From the NCBI RefSeq assembly GCF_005239125.1, contig NZ_SZYE01000010.1, positions 1 to 42,757 on the forward strand: 42,757 nt of DNA. The letters run 5' to 3'. The position numbers were made by a program, and so were the translations under genes. Origin of the DNA: Cellulomonas hominis (lineage in GTDB: Bacteria > Actinomycetota > Actinomycetes > Actinomycetales > Cellulomonadaceae). The notes under the pieces are model-generated. The model searched no databases. It was given only the letters and a program-made list of their open reading frames with translations, and was not told where the DNA came from. This document shows, in pieces, positions 16,745-24,789 of this stretch. Each line of letters begins with the position of its first letter. The stretch's first letter is position 1.

Positions 16745-17920
16745 TCAGTCTCCGTCCGGCCGGGCGTATGTGGGGAGGGTGGTGCGGGTGTTTTCCAGCG
16801 CGAGCAGCACCGCGCCCATCGCCTCGGCGTTCGGGCCGAGCTCCGCGGCGACCACCTCGAGCGGCGCGATGTGGTTGAGCGGCACCCGGCGGCGGATGGC
16901 CTCGCGCATCGGGCCGATCAGCAGCTCGCCGGTCTCGGCGAGCTCGCCACCGACCACCACGCACTGCGGGTTCACGGCGATCGCCAGGCCCGCGACCACC
17001 GCGCCGATCGTGGCGCCGGCGTCCTCGACGACCTGGCGGCAGCCGGGGTCGCCGTCGTTGGCGAGGGCGACGATGTCTCTCAGCGTGAGGCTTCCGCGGG
17101 AGGCGCGGAGGACTTCGATGAGGGCGGGGGCGCCGACGACGGTGTTGAGGCAGCCGCGGCTCCCGCACAGGCAGACCTGGCCCTGGGCATCGACCTGGAC
17201 GTGGCCGATCTCGCCCGCCGTGCCGGCGAACCCGCGGTGCAGGTTCTGGTGCAGGGAGATGCCGGCGCCGGTGCCGTGGCTCGCTCGGACGTAGACGGAG
17301 TCCTGGAAGTGCCGGCTCGCGCCGAGGCGGCTCTCGGCGAGGGCGCCGAGGTTGGCGTCGTTGTCGACGAACACCGGGACGCCCAGGCGCTTCGACATGA
17401 CCTGGGCGACGGGGGCGTCGTCCCAGCCGCGGAGGATCCCCGGGACCGAGACGGTGCCGGTCGCGGCGTCGACCGGCGCGGGGAGGCCGATGCCGATGCC
17501 GAGGAGCTCGTCGAGGCCGGAGCCGACGCGCTCGAGGATCTCGACGATGAGCAGGGCGGCGCGGTCGAGGCTGGTGTCGGCGCGGTGCTCGTGGGGCAGG
17601 GGGAGAGCCTGCTCGACGAGGACCTGGTGGGCCGAGTCGGTGAGGGTGATGCTCATGTGGCGCGTGCCGACGTGGACGCCCGCCGCGAGGCCCGTGCGGT
17701 GGACCATCGTGACGAGCATGGCGCGGCGGCCGTTGTGGATCGTGGCTCTGACGTCGACCTCGCCGGCCTGCTGGAGCTCGCGGACGATGTTGGAGACCGT
17801 GGCGGCGCTCAGGCCCGTGGTGGAGGCGAGCTCGACCTGGGTGAGGCCGCCGTAGCGGCGGATGGTGTCGACGACGGTGGCGCGGTTGGCTTCGCGCAGG
17901 GCTGTTTGGGAGCCGGCCAT
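16745..17920 (-). CDS. ROK-family transcriptional repressor
   Basis: A 391-residue regulator. Residues 15-60 form a winged helix (TQVELASTTGLSAATVSNIVRELQQAG), followed by a sugar-kinase-like ROK domain. Ligand-binding and ROK hallmarks are GIGIGLPAPVD (141-151), DNDAN (186-190) and the zinc site His240, Cys250, Cys252, Cys257 (GH followed by CLCGSRGC). The kinase ATP site is not obviously preserved, as in NagC/XylR-type repressors. ATG 17920 gives the expected N-terminus. It heads the minus-strand cluster and most likely responds to the monosaccharide imported by the adjacent transporter; the paired 16-base elements at 15754 and 15881 are candidate binding sites. A TACCCT box at 17974-17969 could be its -10. 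Confidence 0.92.
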   Translation of the reverse strand: MAGSQTALREANRATVVDTIRRYGGLTQVELASTTGLSAATVSNIVRELQQAGEVDVRATIHNGRRAMLVTMVHRTGLAAGVHVGTRHMSITLTDSAHQVLVEQALPLPHEHRADTSLDRAALLIVEILERVGSGLDELLGIGIGLPAPVDAATGTVSVPGILRGWDDAPVAQVMSKRLGVPVFVDNDANLGALAESRLGASRHFQDSVYVRASHGTGAGISLHQNLHRGFAGTAGEIGHVQVDAQGQVCLCGSRGCLNTVVGAPALIEVLRASRGSLTLRDIVALANDGDPGCRQVVEDAGATIGAVVAGLAIAVNPQCVVVGGELAETGELLIGPMREAIRRRVPLNHIAPLEVVAAELGPNAEAMGAVLLALENTRTTLPTYARPDGD

Positions 17921-18018
17921 CGTTGGCTGCCCTCCCGTCCTGCCGCGCCGTCGCTGTGTGCTGGGGGGAGGGTACTCCGGAGCGGCTCGGCGGCGGTGGT
18001 CCCAGGCGCGCTGGCCGG

Positions 18019-18594
18019 TCAGGACAGGCGGCTGGCGATGTGGCGGTCCACGTCATCGTCGGTCGGAACGCCGTACATCGGGTCGGAGAGTTGCGACCAG
18101 TCGCCGAACTCAGGCCGATCCAGCCAGAACCCCGAGACCGGGGCGTCGTGGAGCTGGACCTCCTCGCCGACCGGATTGCCGCTCTCGACGTACAGGACGG
18201 TGCCGCTGCCGTCGGGCTCGAAGCGGGCGACGGTGTGGCCCAGGGACTCGACGCCCCGGGCGTAGAACCGCGTGTCGTCCGGGTATCGGTAGTCGACGGT
18301 CGTCTCGCGCCAGAGCCGTCCCTGCCGGGGCGCGTAGTCGATCTGGCGGTAGAGGGTTCCGGCCGGCGTGAAGAAGGCGCAGCGGAAGCCCTCGCTCCCC
18401 GAGACGCCGATGATCCACCGCTGTCGCGGGCGGTCGTCCTCGAGGCGCTCGCTGGCGTCGACGACGCACAGGAACTCCTGCTGCGCGTCGTAGATCGAGC
18501 GGGCCTTCGCCTCGTCGTACCAGCCCACGCCGGGGAACGGGAGGCGCGTCTTGCTGCTCCAGCGGCCGGTGTACAGGACGTCGGACGTGCCCAT
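18019..18594 (-). CDS. putative immunity protein of the type VII toxin module
   Basis: A 191-residue acidic, soluble protein with no family I recognise. Aromatic-rich segments (LYTGRWSSKTRLPFPGVGWYDEAKARSIYD, FWLDRPEFGDWSQLSDPMYG) give it the look of a small globular binding protein. ATG 18594 has a clear GAGGAG on the minus strand formed by the end of the toxin gene, whose stop is 8 bases upstream, so it is tightly linked to the toxin. Position directly behind a polymorphic toxin is the normal place for an immunity gene. Function is inferred from position only. The following 98 bases to the ROK gene hold nothing further. Confidence 0.55.
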   Translation of the reverse strand: MGTSDVLYTGRWSSKTRLPFPGVGWYDEAKARSIYDAQQEFLCVVDASERLEDDRPRQRWIIGVSGSEGFRCAFFTPAGTLYRQIDYAPRQGRLWRETTVDYRYPDDTRFYARGVESLGHTVARFEPDGSGTVLYVESGNPVGEEVQLHDAPVSGFWLDRPEFGDWSQLSDPMYGVPTDDDVDRHIASRLS

Positions 18595-18602
18595 ATCGCT
18601 CC

Positions 18603-19724
18603 TCACGGATCCAGACGATAGATCGTGCCCTGCGGGTCTCGGATCAGGATGTCGAACTCGTCCGCGCGCCGGAGGACTGACTGCGGCACGCCGGACGTCT
18701 GCACCGGCACCTCGAAGACCATGTCTCCGGACAAGTTTCCGCCGATGGCGCCTGGGCGGCTTCCCAGCTGTGCCTGGTTGCCCGGAGTGTCCGCGATCCT
18801 CAGCGACCGATCCCAGGGGTTGTACTTCTGGACCATCTCGTCGATGTAGCGCTTGCCCGAGATCTCGGTGATCTCGCCCAGCTGCGTCCATCGCCGTGAC
18901 ACGACGACCTCGTCGGGCGAGTACGAATCGAGTCGGAACCGAGCGCCGCTCTTGGTGTTGTCGATCCACACCTCTCGCGCGACGTAGCGATCGTAGTTCT
19001 GCCAGTTGAACTGCTGGCCGCGGTGGAGCGGCCGGAGCCACTCGGGCGTCGACGAACGCGTGGCGAGTCGTTCGTACATCGCCACGCGCTCCGCGCTGAG
19101 TGCGCTCAGCCCACCGCGGCTCGCGCCGCCTCTCCCACCACCAAAGGCGAAGACGCTCGCCATCTGGAAGGACTCGGTCGTGGTGTACGCGTCGGCGTGC
19201 CAAGGGTTGTCGCTCCGGCGGAGCCAGTCCAACACGCTCGTCCCGCTAGGCCCGACCTCCGCGCAGGCGCGCAAGGTCGACGCGGTGATCTGCTCGGAGT
19301 CGGCGACGGCACGCAACGTCGAAGCCAGCCCGAGCATCGCCTGGGACTGCGCGGGCGTCGGCCCGTTGCTCGCGGAGTCATCGGGCAGGCAGCGCAGCTC
19401 GGCGAGATAGCCGTCGATGCAGACCTGCGCGCGCTCTCGGGCCTCGGCCAGCACGGATGCGTGGCGATCCAGCGCGTCCGCGGCGGCCGTGAACGTGTCC
19501 GACGCGACGATGAGGCGGGCTCGAAGTGTGGCGAGGGCCCCGGAAAAACCGTCGGCGGCCTGCCCCTCCCAGGGACCGATGTCGACCCTGCCCAGCTCCG
19601 TCGCGGCCTCGTCCAGCGACTGCGCGACCGATCGCGTGTGCGCCGCGTCGCTCTGCAGTGCGGCGGGCTCGCCGGGGATGAGATCGGCGGCGCTAGTGCC
19701 GAACCCGATCTGGAACGTCGTCAC
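18603..19724 (-). CDS. type VII-secretion effector with C-terminal restriction-endonuclease-fold toxin domain
   Basis: A 373-residue polymorphic toxin. The N-terminal ~110 residues are a helical WXG100-like T7SS-secretion domain: ADLIPGEPAALQSDAAHTRS at 9-28, then VDIGPWEGQAADGFSGAL with the W-x-G turn, then a long amphipathic helix. A helical linker (120-200) follows. The C-terminal ~150 residues start at PEWLRPLHRGQQFNWQNYDRYV and contain ARFRLDSYSPDEVVVSRRWTQL, KRYIDEMVQKYNP and FEVPVQTSGVPQSVL with a final IRDPQGTIYRL, a pattern known in many Rhs/T7SS toxins assigned a restriction-endonuclease-like fold. Start GTG 19724 overlaps the stop of the upstream partner gene (GTGA). The nuclease activity is inferred from family resemblance. 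Confidence 0.75.
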   Translation of the reverse strand: MTTFQIGFGTSAADLIPGEPAALQSDAAHTRSVAQSLDEAATELGRVDIGPWEGQAADGFSGALATLRARLIVASDTFTAAADALDRHASVLAEARERAQVCIDGYLAELRCLPDDSASNGPTPAQSQAMLGLASTLRAVADSEQITASTLRACAEVGPSGTSVLDWLRRSDNPWHADAYTTTESFQMASVFAFGGGRGGASRGGLSALSAERVAMYERLATRSSTPEWLRPLHRGQQFNWQNYDRYVAREVWIDNTKSGARFRLDSYSPDEVVVSRRWTQLGEITEISGKRYIDEMVQKYNPWDRSLRIADTPGNQAQLGSRPGAIGGNLSGDMVFEVPVQTSGVPQSVLRRADEFDILIRDPQGTIYRLDP

Positions 19725-20047
19725 TCGAGGAGCTCGTCGAGCAGCACCGGGTCGTACTGCTGCAGCTGACGGAAGGAGTCCGCGACGGAGGCGTCGATCT
19801 CGTCGTAGGTGCCCGCGTTCTCGCGAACGCCGGCGGCGAGCTCGGCGGGTGCCTCTCCCGCGAGGCGAAGCCCCTGCGTCCACGAGTCCAGGAACGTGCG
19901 CGCGGCGGACTGGAGCGCGGCGCCGCCGTACTCGCCCGTGCGGCTGAGCGCGGCCGCCGCGGTGGGACCGGCGATGTCTCCGCCGATGGCGTCGAGACGG
20001 TCGGCGGCGGAACGGAGCTTGTCCGTGTCGACGCGCATTCCCAGCAT
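19721..20047 (-). CDS. WXG100/ESAT-6-like partner of the toxin
   Basis: A 108-residue, mostly helical, acidic protein (MRVDTDKLRSAADRLDAIG..., SAARTFLDSWTQGLRLAGEAP) with a central Trp between two amphipathic helices and a Tyr/Leu-rich C-terminal tail. Size and pattern match WXG100-like partners that escort T7SS effectors. ATG 20047 has AGGGGGC five bases upstream; ATG 20038 is an alternative. It is translationally coupled to the toxin. The protein lacks a strict W-x-G and the ESX export machinery is not in this window, so secretion is inference. Confidence 0.65.
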   Translation of the reverse strand: MLGMRVDTDKLRSAADRLDAIGGDIAGPTAAAALSRTGEYGGAALQSAARTFLDSWTQGLRLAGEAPAELAAGVRENAGTYDEIDASVADSFRQLQQYDPVLLDELLE

Positions 20048-20060
20048 GAAGCCCCCTGCC

Positions 20061-20083
20061 TGTTCACCAGCCTGAACATGCTA
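20061..20083 (-). promoter_or_regulatory. -10 box and dyad in front of the toxin operon
   Basis: On the minus strand TAGCAT (20083-20078) lies about 30 bases before the first ATG. It directly adjoins a perfect dyad TGTTCA-N6-TGAACA (20061-20066 and 20073-20078) that would cover the transcription start, a good place for a repressor. No convincing -35 is seen. Confidence 0.45.
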
Positions 20084-20139
20084 CGAAGCAAGAGACGCCC
20101 GAGGGGCTGGTTCCGCGAGCGACTTCGACGCGGCTGGCG

Positions 20140-21003
20140 TCAGGCGACCGGGAAGGCGCGAGCGAGCGACGCGTGCACGGCGGTGGCGGCGTCGGTGGTG
20201 ACCTCGCCCGGAGCGAGCAGGCGCTCAGCGAGCTTCTTCGGCCAGAGCACCGCCACGTCGGAGATGGCGAACGAGCCTCCAAACAGAGGCCAATCGGCGT
20301 CCACGAAGCACAGCGTGCCGTGGACGGGGACGTCCGTAAACCCGGCTCGATCCAGCGCTGTCCGCACGACCTCCAGCTGCTTGTGCATTCCCTCGACGAG
20401 AGACGTGCAGTTCCGCGAGCCGACCATCAGCTTGTGGACGCGCGGCCGGATGATCCCGCCCTCGGCGCGCAGCGCGGGACGGCCCTTGTAGCGCTTCGCG
20501 TCGATCACGTGGACGCCGGTCGGGGCGACTGCGATGTGGTCGATGTTGGCGCGCGTTCGCGGGATGCGGCGGTCGTGCAGGACGCGCACCCCGCGCGGTT
20601 CGAGGCCGTCGAGGTTGCGTCCGAGGATCTCCTCGCCGCGAGCACCGCGCGCCCATGCGGTAGTGGTGCGGGGCTCTTCGGAGATGGCAAGGATCAGGCC
20701 GCCGAGGCGCGGGTGAGCTTCCCGGATGCGCGCCTCACGCTTCGCGGAACGGCGCTCGTACTCGCGACGGGCGGATGCGCCGGCTCCCCCTGCAGACACG
20801 GGTCCCGGAGCCGCTCCTGACCCCGTGGCCGCGGGCGGCGGCTCGCCTGTGAAGCACGAGAGACAGCGGACGGTCCGTGTCGCGCGGAAGTAGGCCGCTC
20901 GCGTTCCGGCGGGCAGCTCCGCACCGCAGGCGGCGCAGGTGCCGGCGTACCGGAGGTTCAGGAGTTTCGCCTGAGGTGCATCGTCGTCACCAGTGGTGGT
21001 CAT
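20140..21003 (-). CDS. NERD-domain protein with N-terminal zinc ribbon
   Basis: A 287-residue protein. Residues 15-55 carry two CxxC pairs (CAAC and CLSC) separated by about 22 residues, a zinc ribbon. After an Ala/Arg-rich helical linker the NERD (nuclease-related) domain begins at GARGEEILGRNL and continues with RVLHDRRIPRTRANIDHIAVAPTGVHVIDAKRYKG, where Asp in NIDHI and Asp-Ala-Lys in VIDAKRYKG correspond to the PD-(D/E)xK-like core. NERD proteins are thought to process DNA or RNA, often in plasmids and defence islands. ATG 21003 is chosen because the conserved part begins soon after it; ATG 21015 is possible, neither has a strong ribosome-binding site. It is divergent from the restriction enzyme gene at 21250; the 246-base gap holds both promoters but no clear box. 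Confidence 0.82.
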   Translation of the reverse strand: MTTTGDDDAPQAKLLNLRYAGTCAACGAELPAGTRAAYFRATRTVRCLSCFTGEPPPAATGSGAAPGPVSAGGAGASARREYERRSAKREARIREAHPRLGGLILAISEEPRTTTAWARGARGEEILGRNLDGLEPRGVRVLHDRRIPRTRANIDHIAVAPTGVHVIDAKRYKGRPALRAEGGIIRPRVHKLMVGSRNCTSLVEGMHKQLEVVRTALDRAGFTDVPVHGTLCFVDADWPLFGGSFAISDVAVLWPKKLAERLLAPGEVTTDAATAVHASLARAFPVA

Positions 21004-21249
21004 CCCGGCGACCATAGCGGCTGGCCATTCGTCGGACCGAGCAGTGACGACGACATCGCTGAGATGTCCTCGCCCGCTCAGAGAGCCACTCGAATGCAGA
21101 ACAGCCAAACGGGTGACCTCGTTATGCGCGCCGCGTGCGGGCCATGACGATGTCACCGACGTCCCTGGCTGAGGGCGTCAGGACAGACGCACCGGTCGAT
21201 GTCGTTTCCCGGTGCGCGAGGGGGATGACCCGGGGCGGAGAAGCTGTCG

Positions 21250-22434
21250 GTGACGCAGAGGTTCCCGTTCGAAGGTCATGGTTCTGCCCCGCTGATCGTC
21301 GACGCCGTCTACGAGGGTGGGACGGCCAACAACCAGGGCGATGACCCGATCAACAAGCTGCTCTCCGTCGGGAACGCGGGCGGCTTCCGGCCACTGGGGA
21401 GCATCGTCAAGCGCACGGTGAAGTACGTCGTGCTCTACACCAGCGGGGTCGACCCGGACTGGCCGGACGTGCTCGACCCCCGCACCGGCGGCTTCGTCTA
21501 CCACGGCGACCAGAAGGAACCCGGGCGCGAGCTGCACGACACCCCGCGGCGGGGGAACCTCCTGCTGCGGCACCTGTTCGAGCTCGCCGAGGGCGGCCCC
21601 GAGCAGCGTGCGGCCGTCCCGCCGATCTTCCTCTTCGAGAAGGCGGTGCCGGGGCGGAGCGTCGCGTTCCGCGGTCTCCTTGCACCCGGTGGGCCGGCGA
21701 TCCGCCCGGATGAGCGGCTCGTGGCGGTCTGGAAGTCGCGAGACGGCCAGCGATTCCAGAACTACCGGGCCACGTTCACGGTCCTCGACGAGGCGTCCGT
21801 CTCGCGAGCTTGGCTGGACGCGTTGCGGTCGGGTGAGGACGCGGACGCACACGCACCCGCCGCATGGCGCGAGTGGGTCGCCTCCGGTGCCTACCGGCCC
21901 CTGGTCGCGCAGCCGACGCGGCAGACCCGTGCCCGGGAGGATCAGTTGCCGAAGGACCCCGAGGGGCTGCGGATCCTGGCGGCCGTGAAGTCGTACTTTG
22001 AGGCGTCGCCCACCGCGTTCGAGGCGTGCGCCGCTCGGCTCTGGCAGATGATGGCGCCCGCCGTGAGCAACGTCGTGGTGACGCGGGCGAGCGTCGACGG
22101 CGGCCGGGACGCCGTCGGGACCTACGCGCTCGGGCCGCTGGGTGACCGCGTGGAGCTGTCCTTCTCCCTCGAAGCGAAGTGCTACGGGCTCGACAACAGC
22201 GTGGGCGTCAAGGAGGTGGCACGGCTCATCTCTCGACTGCGGCATCGCGAATTCGGAGTCTTCGTCACGACGTCCTACCTCGCGCGCCAGGCGTACTCGG
22301 AGATCCGTGAGGATCAGCACCCCGTCGTCGTGATCTCCGGCGGCGACATCGTGCAGCTCCTCCGGGAGCGGGGGTATCGGGACGTCGCGGCGGTAGAGCG
22401 ATGGCTGCGGCAGGAGTTCCCGGGCGTCCGGTAG
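21250..22434 (+). CDS. AspBHI/Mrr-like modification-dependent restriction endonuclease
   Basis: A 394-residue protein in two parts. The N-terminal half (about 30-200) has the AspBHI-type recognition-domain pattern: YVVLYTSGVDPDWPDVLDPRTGGFVYHGDQKEPG and LHDTPRRGNLLLR. The C-terminal half is an Mrr-type catalytic domain: FEACAARLWQMMAP, GGRDAVG with Asp287, and LEAKCYG with Glu308 and Lys310, then VGVKEVARLISRLRHREFGVFVTTS. Together they form the D-(x)20-ExK site. AspBHI recognises 5-methylcytosine in a defined context and cuts at a distance; this relative probably also restricts modified DNA. GTG 21250 has GGAG about 10 bases upstream. No partner methyltransferase is coupled to it, as expected for a type IV-like enzyme. 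Confidence 0.85.
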   Translation: MTQRFPFEGHGSAPLIVDAVYEGGTANNQGDDPINKLLSVGNAGGFRPLGSIVKRTVKYVVLYTSGVDPDWPDVLDPRTGGFVYHGDQKEPGRELHDTPRRGNLLLRHLFELAEGGPEQRAAVPPIFLFEKAVPGRSVAFRGLLAPGGPAIRPDERLVAVWKSRDGQRFQNYRATFTVLDEASVSRAWLDALRSGEDADAHAPAAWREWVASGAYRPLVAQPTRQTRAREDQLPKDPEGLRILAAVKSYFEASPTAFEACAARLWQMMAPAVSNVVVTRASVDGGRDAVGTYALGPLGDRVELSFSLEAKCYGLDNSVGVKEVARLISRLRHREFGVFVTTSYLARQAYSEIREDQHPVVVISGGDIVQLLRERGYRDVAAVERWLRQEFPGVR

Positions 22435-22620
22435 CGCCGGCCCGATCTCCAGCGTGCGGCGATTGGTGTTGGTCCAAATGGGCGGACAGTCGTTGAGCCT
22501 GATCCGCGCGTCGCGGCGCCGTCGCTAGGGTCGTGGAATCAGCGGATCGACGGACTTCCGGTCGCCGACCTCAGGACATGTCCCCCCGCGCGTCCATTCG
22601 TGCTGCCCGGGGATGTCGTC

Positions 22621-24570
22621 ATGGAAGCGTTGCGCCGCAGTGCGGCCGAGTTGATCGCACACGCTGGCTCGGGTTTCAGCGAGATCGAACGGGCCTTGGC
22701 CGACTACCTCAGCTACCAAGGCGTGGGTCGGCCGGGCGAGAGTGAGCGTCGGTCGTGGCGGGCGTCGCTGGCTGCGCTCGCTGACGACCTTCGGGCCGCC
22801 GGGCTCCAGGACGTGGAGGTGCTGATGGAGCAGCGGCTCCCGATGACGAGCAAGCGCGCCGACGTCGTCCTCGCCGGTGTCCACCCGCGCTCCGGCGACC
22901 CGAGCTACGTCGTCATCGAGCTGAAGCAATGGAGTCGAGCACACAGCTGGAACGGCAGCCTCACGTTGCTGGACGTGGACGGCGCTCGCTACAGGCCGGT
23001 GCTGCACCCGGCGCTGCAGGTCGACGGCTACGTCGACTACCTCCGCGACTTCGTGGCCGTGTTGGCGCCGTCGCCCAAATCGGTGGTCGGAGCCGCATAC
23101 CTCCACAACGCGTCCGAGGCGGGCGTCGTCGCCCTCCGCGCTCCCGGCGTAGGCGCTGCGTCAAGGCTCTTCACGGGGCAGCGTAGGACCGACTTCCACG
23201 ACTTCCTCCGCTCCCGGCTTGCACCCACGTCCGGAGTTCAGGCAGCGGACGTTCTGCTCTCGTCGCGGATCGCGCCCTCGCGTCAGCTGCTGGCGGTCGC
23301 GGCCGACGAGATCCGTCAGCGCGAGCAGTTCCGGCTGCTCGATGAGCAGAGGGTCGCGTACGAGCTCGTCATGGACACGGTCCGCGCGGCGAGCCGGGAG
23401 GACGCCAAGACGGTCGTCGTCGTGGCGGGAGGGCCGGGTAGCGGGAAGAGCGTGATCGCGCTGTCCCTCCTGGGCCAGCTGGCCCGCGAGGGGCGCACGG
23501 TCACGCACGGTACGGGCTCGCGCTCCTTCACCCAGACTCTTCGCAACGTCGCTGGGAAGGGCTCACCTCGCACTCGGAACCTGTTCGCCTACTTCAACAG
23601 CTTCATGACGGCGGAACGCAACGGGCTCGACGTCCTGATCCTCGACGAGGCGCACCGGCTGCGGACAACGTCGGTGAACCGATACACGCGCAAGGAGGTC
23701 CGCGCGGTCGCACGGCCCCAGGTGGACGAGCTGTTCGATGCGGCACGGACGCCGGTCTTCCTGCTCGACCAGCACCAGGTCGTACGCCCCGGCGAAATGG
23801 GTTCCGTCCGCGAGATCCGTGAGCACGCCGAGCGCCGCGGGCTTCAGGTGCTCGAGGTGGACCTGCACGGGCAGTTCCGTTCAGGCGGCAGCGAGGCATG
23901 GATTGCGTGGATCCTGCGGCTCCTCGGACTGGAGGCTGGTGGGCCTGCCGTGTGGCCCGGCGATGATCGGTTCGCCGTCGAGGTCGCGGAGAGCCCGTCC
24001 GATCTGGAGCAACGGCTCCGCGCCAAGCAGGAAGCCGGCCTCAACGCGCGGATGACGGCTGGCTATTGCTGGCCGTGGAGCGACCCGCGCTCCGACGGGA
24101 CGCTCGTGGAAGACGTGCGCATCGGTGATTGGGCGCGCCCGTGGAATCTCCGGGGAGATCGGTCCGTAGGCGGTGCCCCGCCCTCGGCGCTCTGGGCGAC
24201 CGCCGACGGAGGTTTTGGTCAGGTGGGATGCGTGTACACGGCCCAGGGCTTCGAGTACTCGTGGAACGGCGTCATTCTCGGACCCGATCTGGTGTGGCGC
24301 GACGACCGATGGGTGGCTCGAAGGGAGCACAACCGGGATCCCGACTTCCGCTCGAGGAAGACCGTCGACGACGAGACGTTCGACCGGCTGGTCCGCAATG
24401 TCTACAAGGTGCTGCTCACCCGAGGGATGGTCGGCACGGTCCTGTACTCCACCGACCACGAGACTCAGGAGAAGCTGCGATCGCTGATCAGTGCGGGCAG
24501 TCGTGGTCGGGGCGAGGAGACGGGAGGGGTGCTCGAACCTGCGGGGGTGGCCGACCCCTTCGTGGGGTGA
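22621..24570 (+). CDS. DUF2075 (SLFN group 3-type) helicase with N-terminal PD-(D/E)xK nuclease
   Basis: A 649-residue protein. An N-terminal nuclease-like domain shows Asp81 (KRADVVLAG), Glu100 and Lys102 (VIELKQW), the D-(x)18-ExK arrangement. The middle has Walker A GGPGSGKS at 270-277 and Walker B VLILDEAHRL with Asp342-Glu343. Later segments (FLLDQHQVVRPGE, LHGQFRSGGSEAWIAWI, CVYTAQGFEYSWNGVILG, KVLLTRGMVGTVLYS) are those of DUF2075/SLFN-g3 helicases. ATG 22621 is preferred to GTG 22600 because CCGGGGA is well spaced before it. Relatives occur in defence islands and are thought to act on nucleic acids; a substrate is not known. A TAGGGT box at 22526-22531 may be its -10. Confidence 0.85.
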   Translation: MEALRRSAAELIAHAGSGFSEIERALADYLSYQGVGRPGESERRSWRASLAALADDLRAAGLQDVEVLMEQRLPMTSKRADVVLAGVHPRSGDPSYVVIELKQWSRAHSWNGSLTLLDVDGARYRPVLHPALQVDGYVDYLRDFVAVLAPSPKSVVGAAYLHNASEAGVVALRAPGVGAASRLFTGQRRTDFHDFLRSRLAPTSGVQAADVLLSSRIAPSRQLLAVAADEIRQREQFRLLDEQRVAYELVMDTVRAASREDAKTVVVVAGGPGSGKSVIALSLLGQLAREGRTVTHGTGSRSFTQTLRNVAGKGSPRTRNLFAYFNSFMTAERNGLDVLILDEAHRLRTTSVNRYTRKEVRAVARPQVDELFDAARTPVFLLDQHQVVRPGEMGSVREIREHAERRGLQVLEVDLHGQFRSGGSEAWIAWILRLLGLEAGGPAVWPGDDRFAVEVAESPSDLEQRLRAKQEAGLNARMTAGYCWPWSDPRSDGTLVEDVRIGDWARPWNLRGDRSVGGAPPSALWATADGGFGQVGCVYTAQGFEYSWNGVILGPDLVWRDDRWVARREHNRDPDFRSRKTVDDETFDRLVRNVYKVLLTRGMVGTVLYSTDHETQEKLRSLISAGSRGRGEETGGVLEPAGVADPFVG

Positions 24571-24634
24571 GGTCGTCAAGAGTAGGGTCGGCGGCCCTCG
24601 TCGGGACATGTTTGCGGTCGGGCGCAGAGAGTCG

Positions 24635-24664
24635 TTGACCGGTCGCGCGACCCGGGCCTAGCGT
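24635..24664 (+). promoter_or_regulatory. promoter of the aldose epimerase gene
   Basis: TTGACC (24635-24640), an 18-base spacer and TAGCGT (24659-24664) give a near-consensus promoter with the same -10 as the mmsA promoter. The leader to the ATG at 24790 would be about 120 bases. Confidence 0.65.
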
Positions 24665-24789
24665 CGATCCCGACCGCACCGCCCCTCCGGGCCCCCGACC
24701 CCCTCCACGTCACGCGCCAGGGTCGCCGCGCCGCGGGACACCGACGTCCCAGGGGGCGGCGCCGGCCGACGTGGACAAGGGGGAGTCAC

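Noticed and set aside
22493-22531. TTGAGC and TAGGGT as a promoter for the DUF2075 gene
   Set aside because: The spacer would be 27 bases, too long for a sigma-A promoter; only the -10-like box is mentioned.
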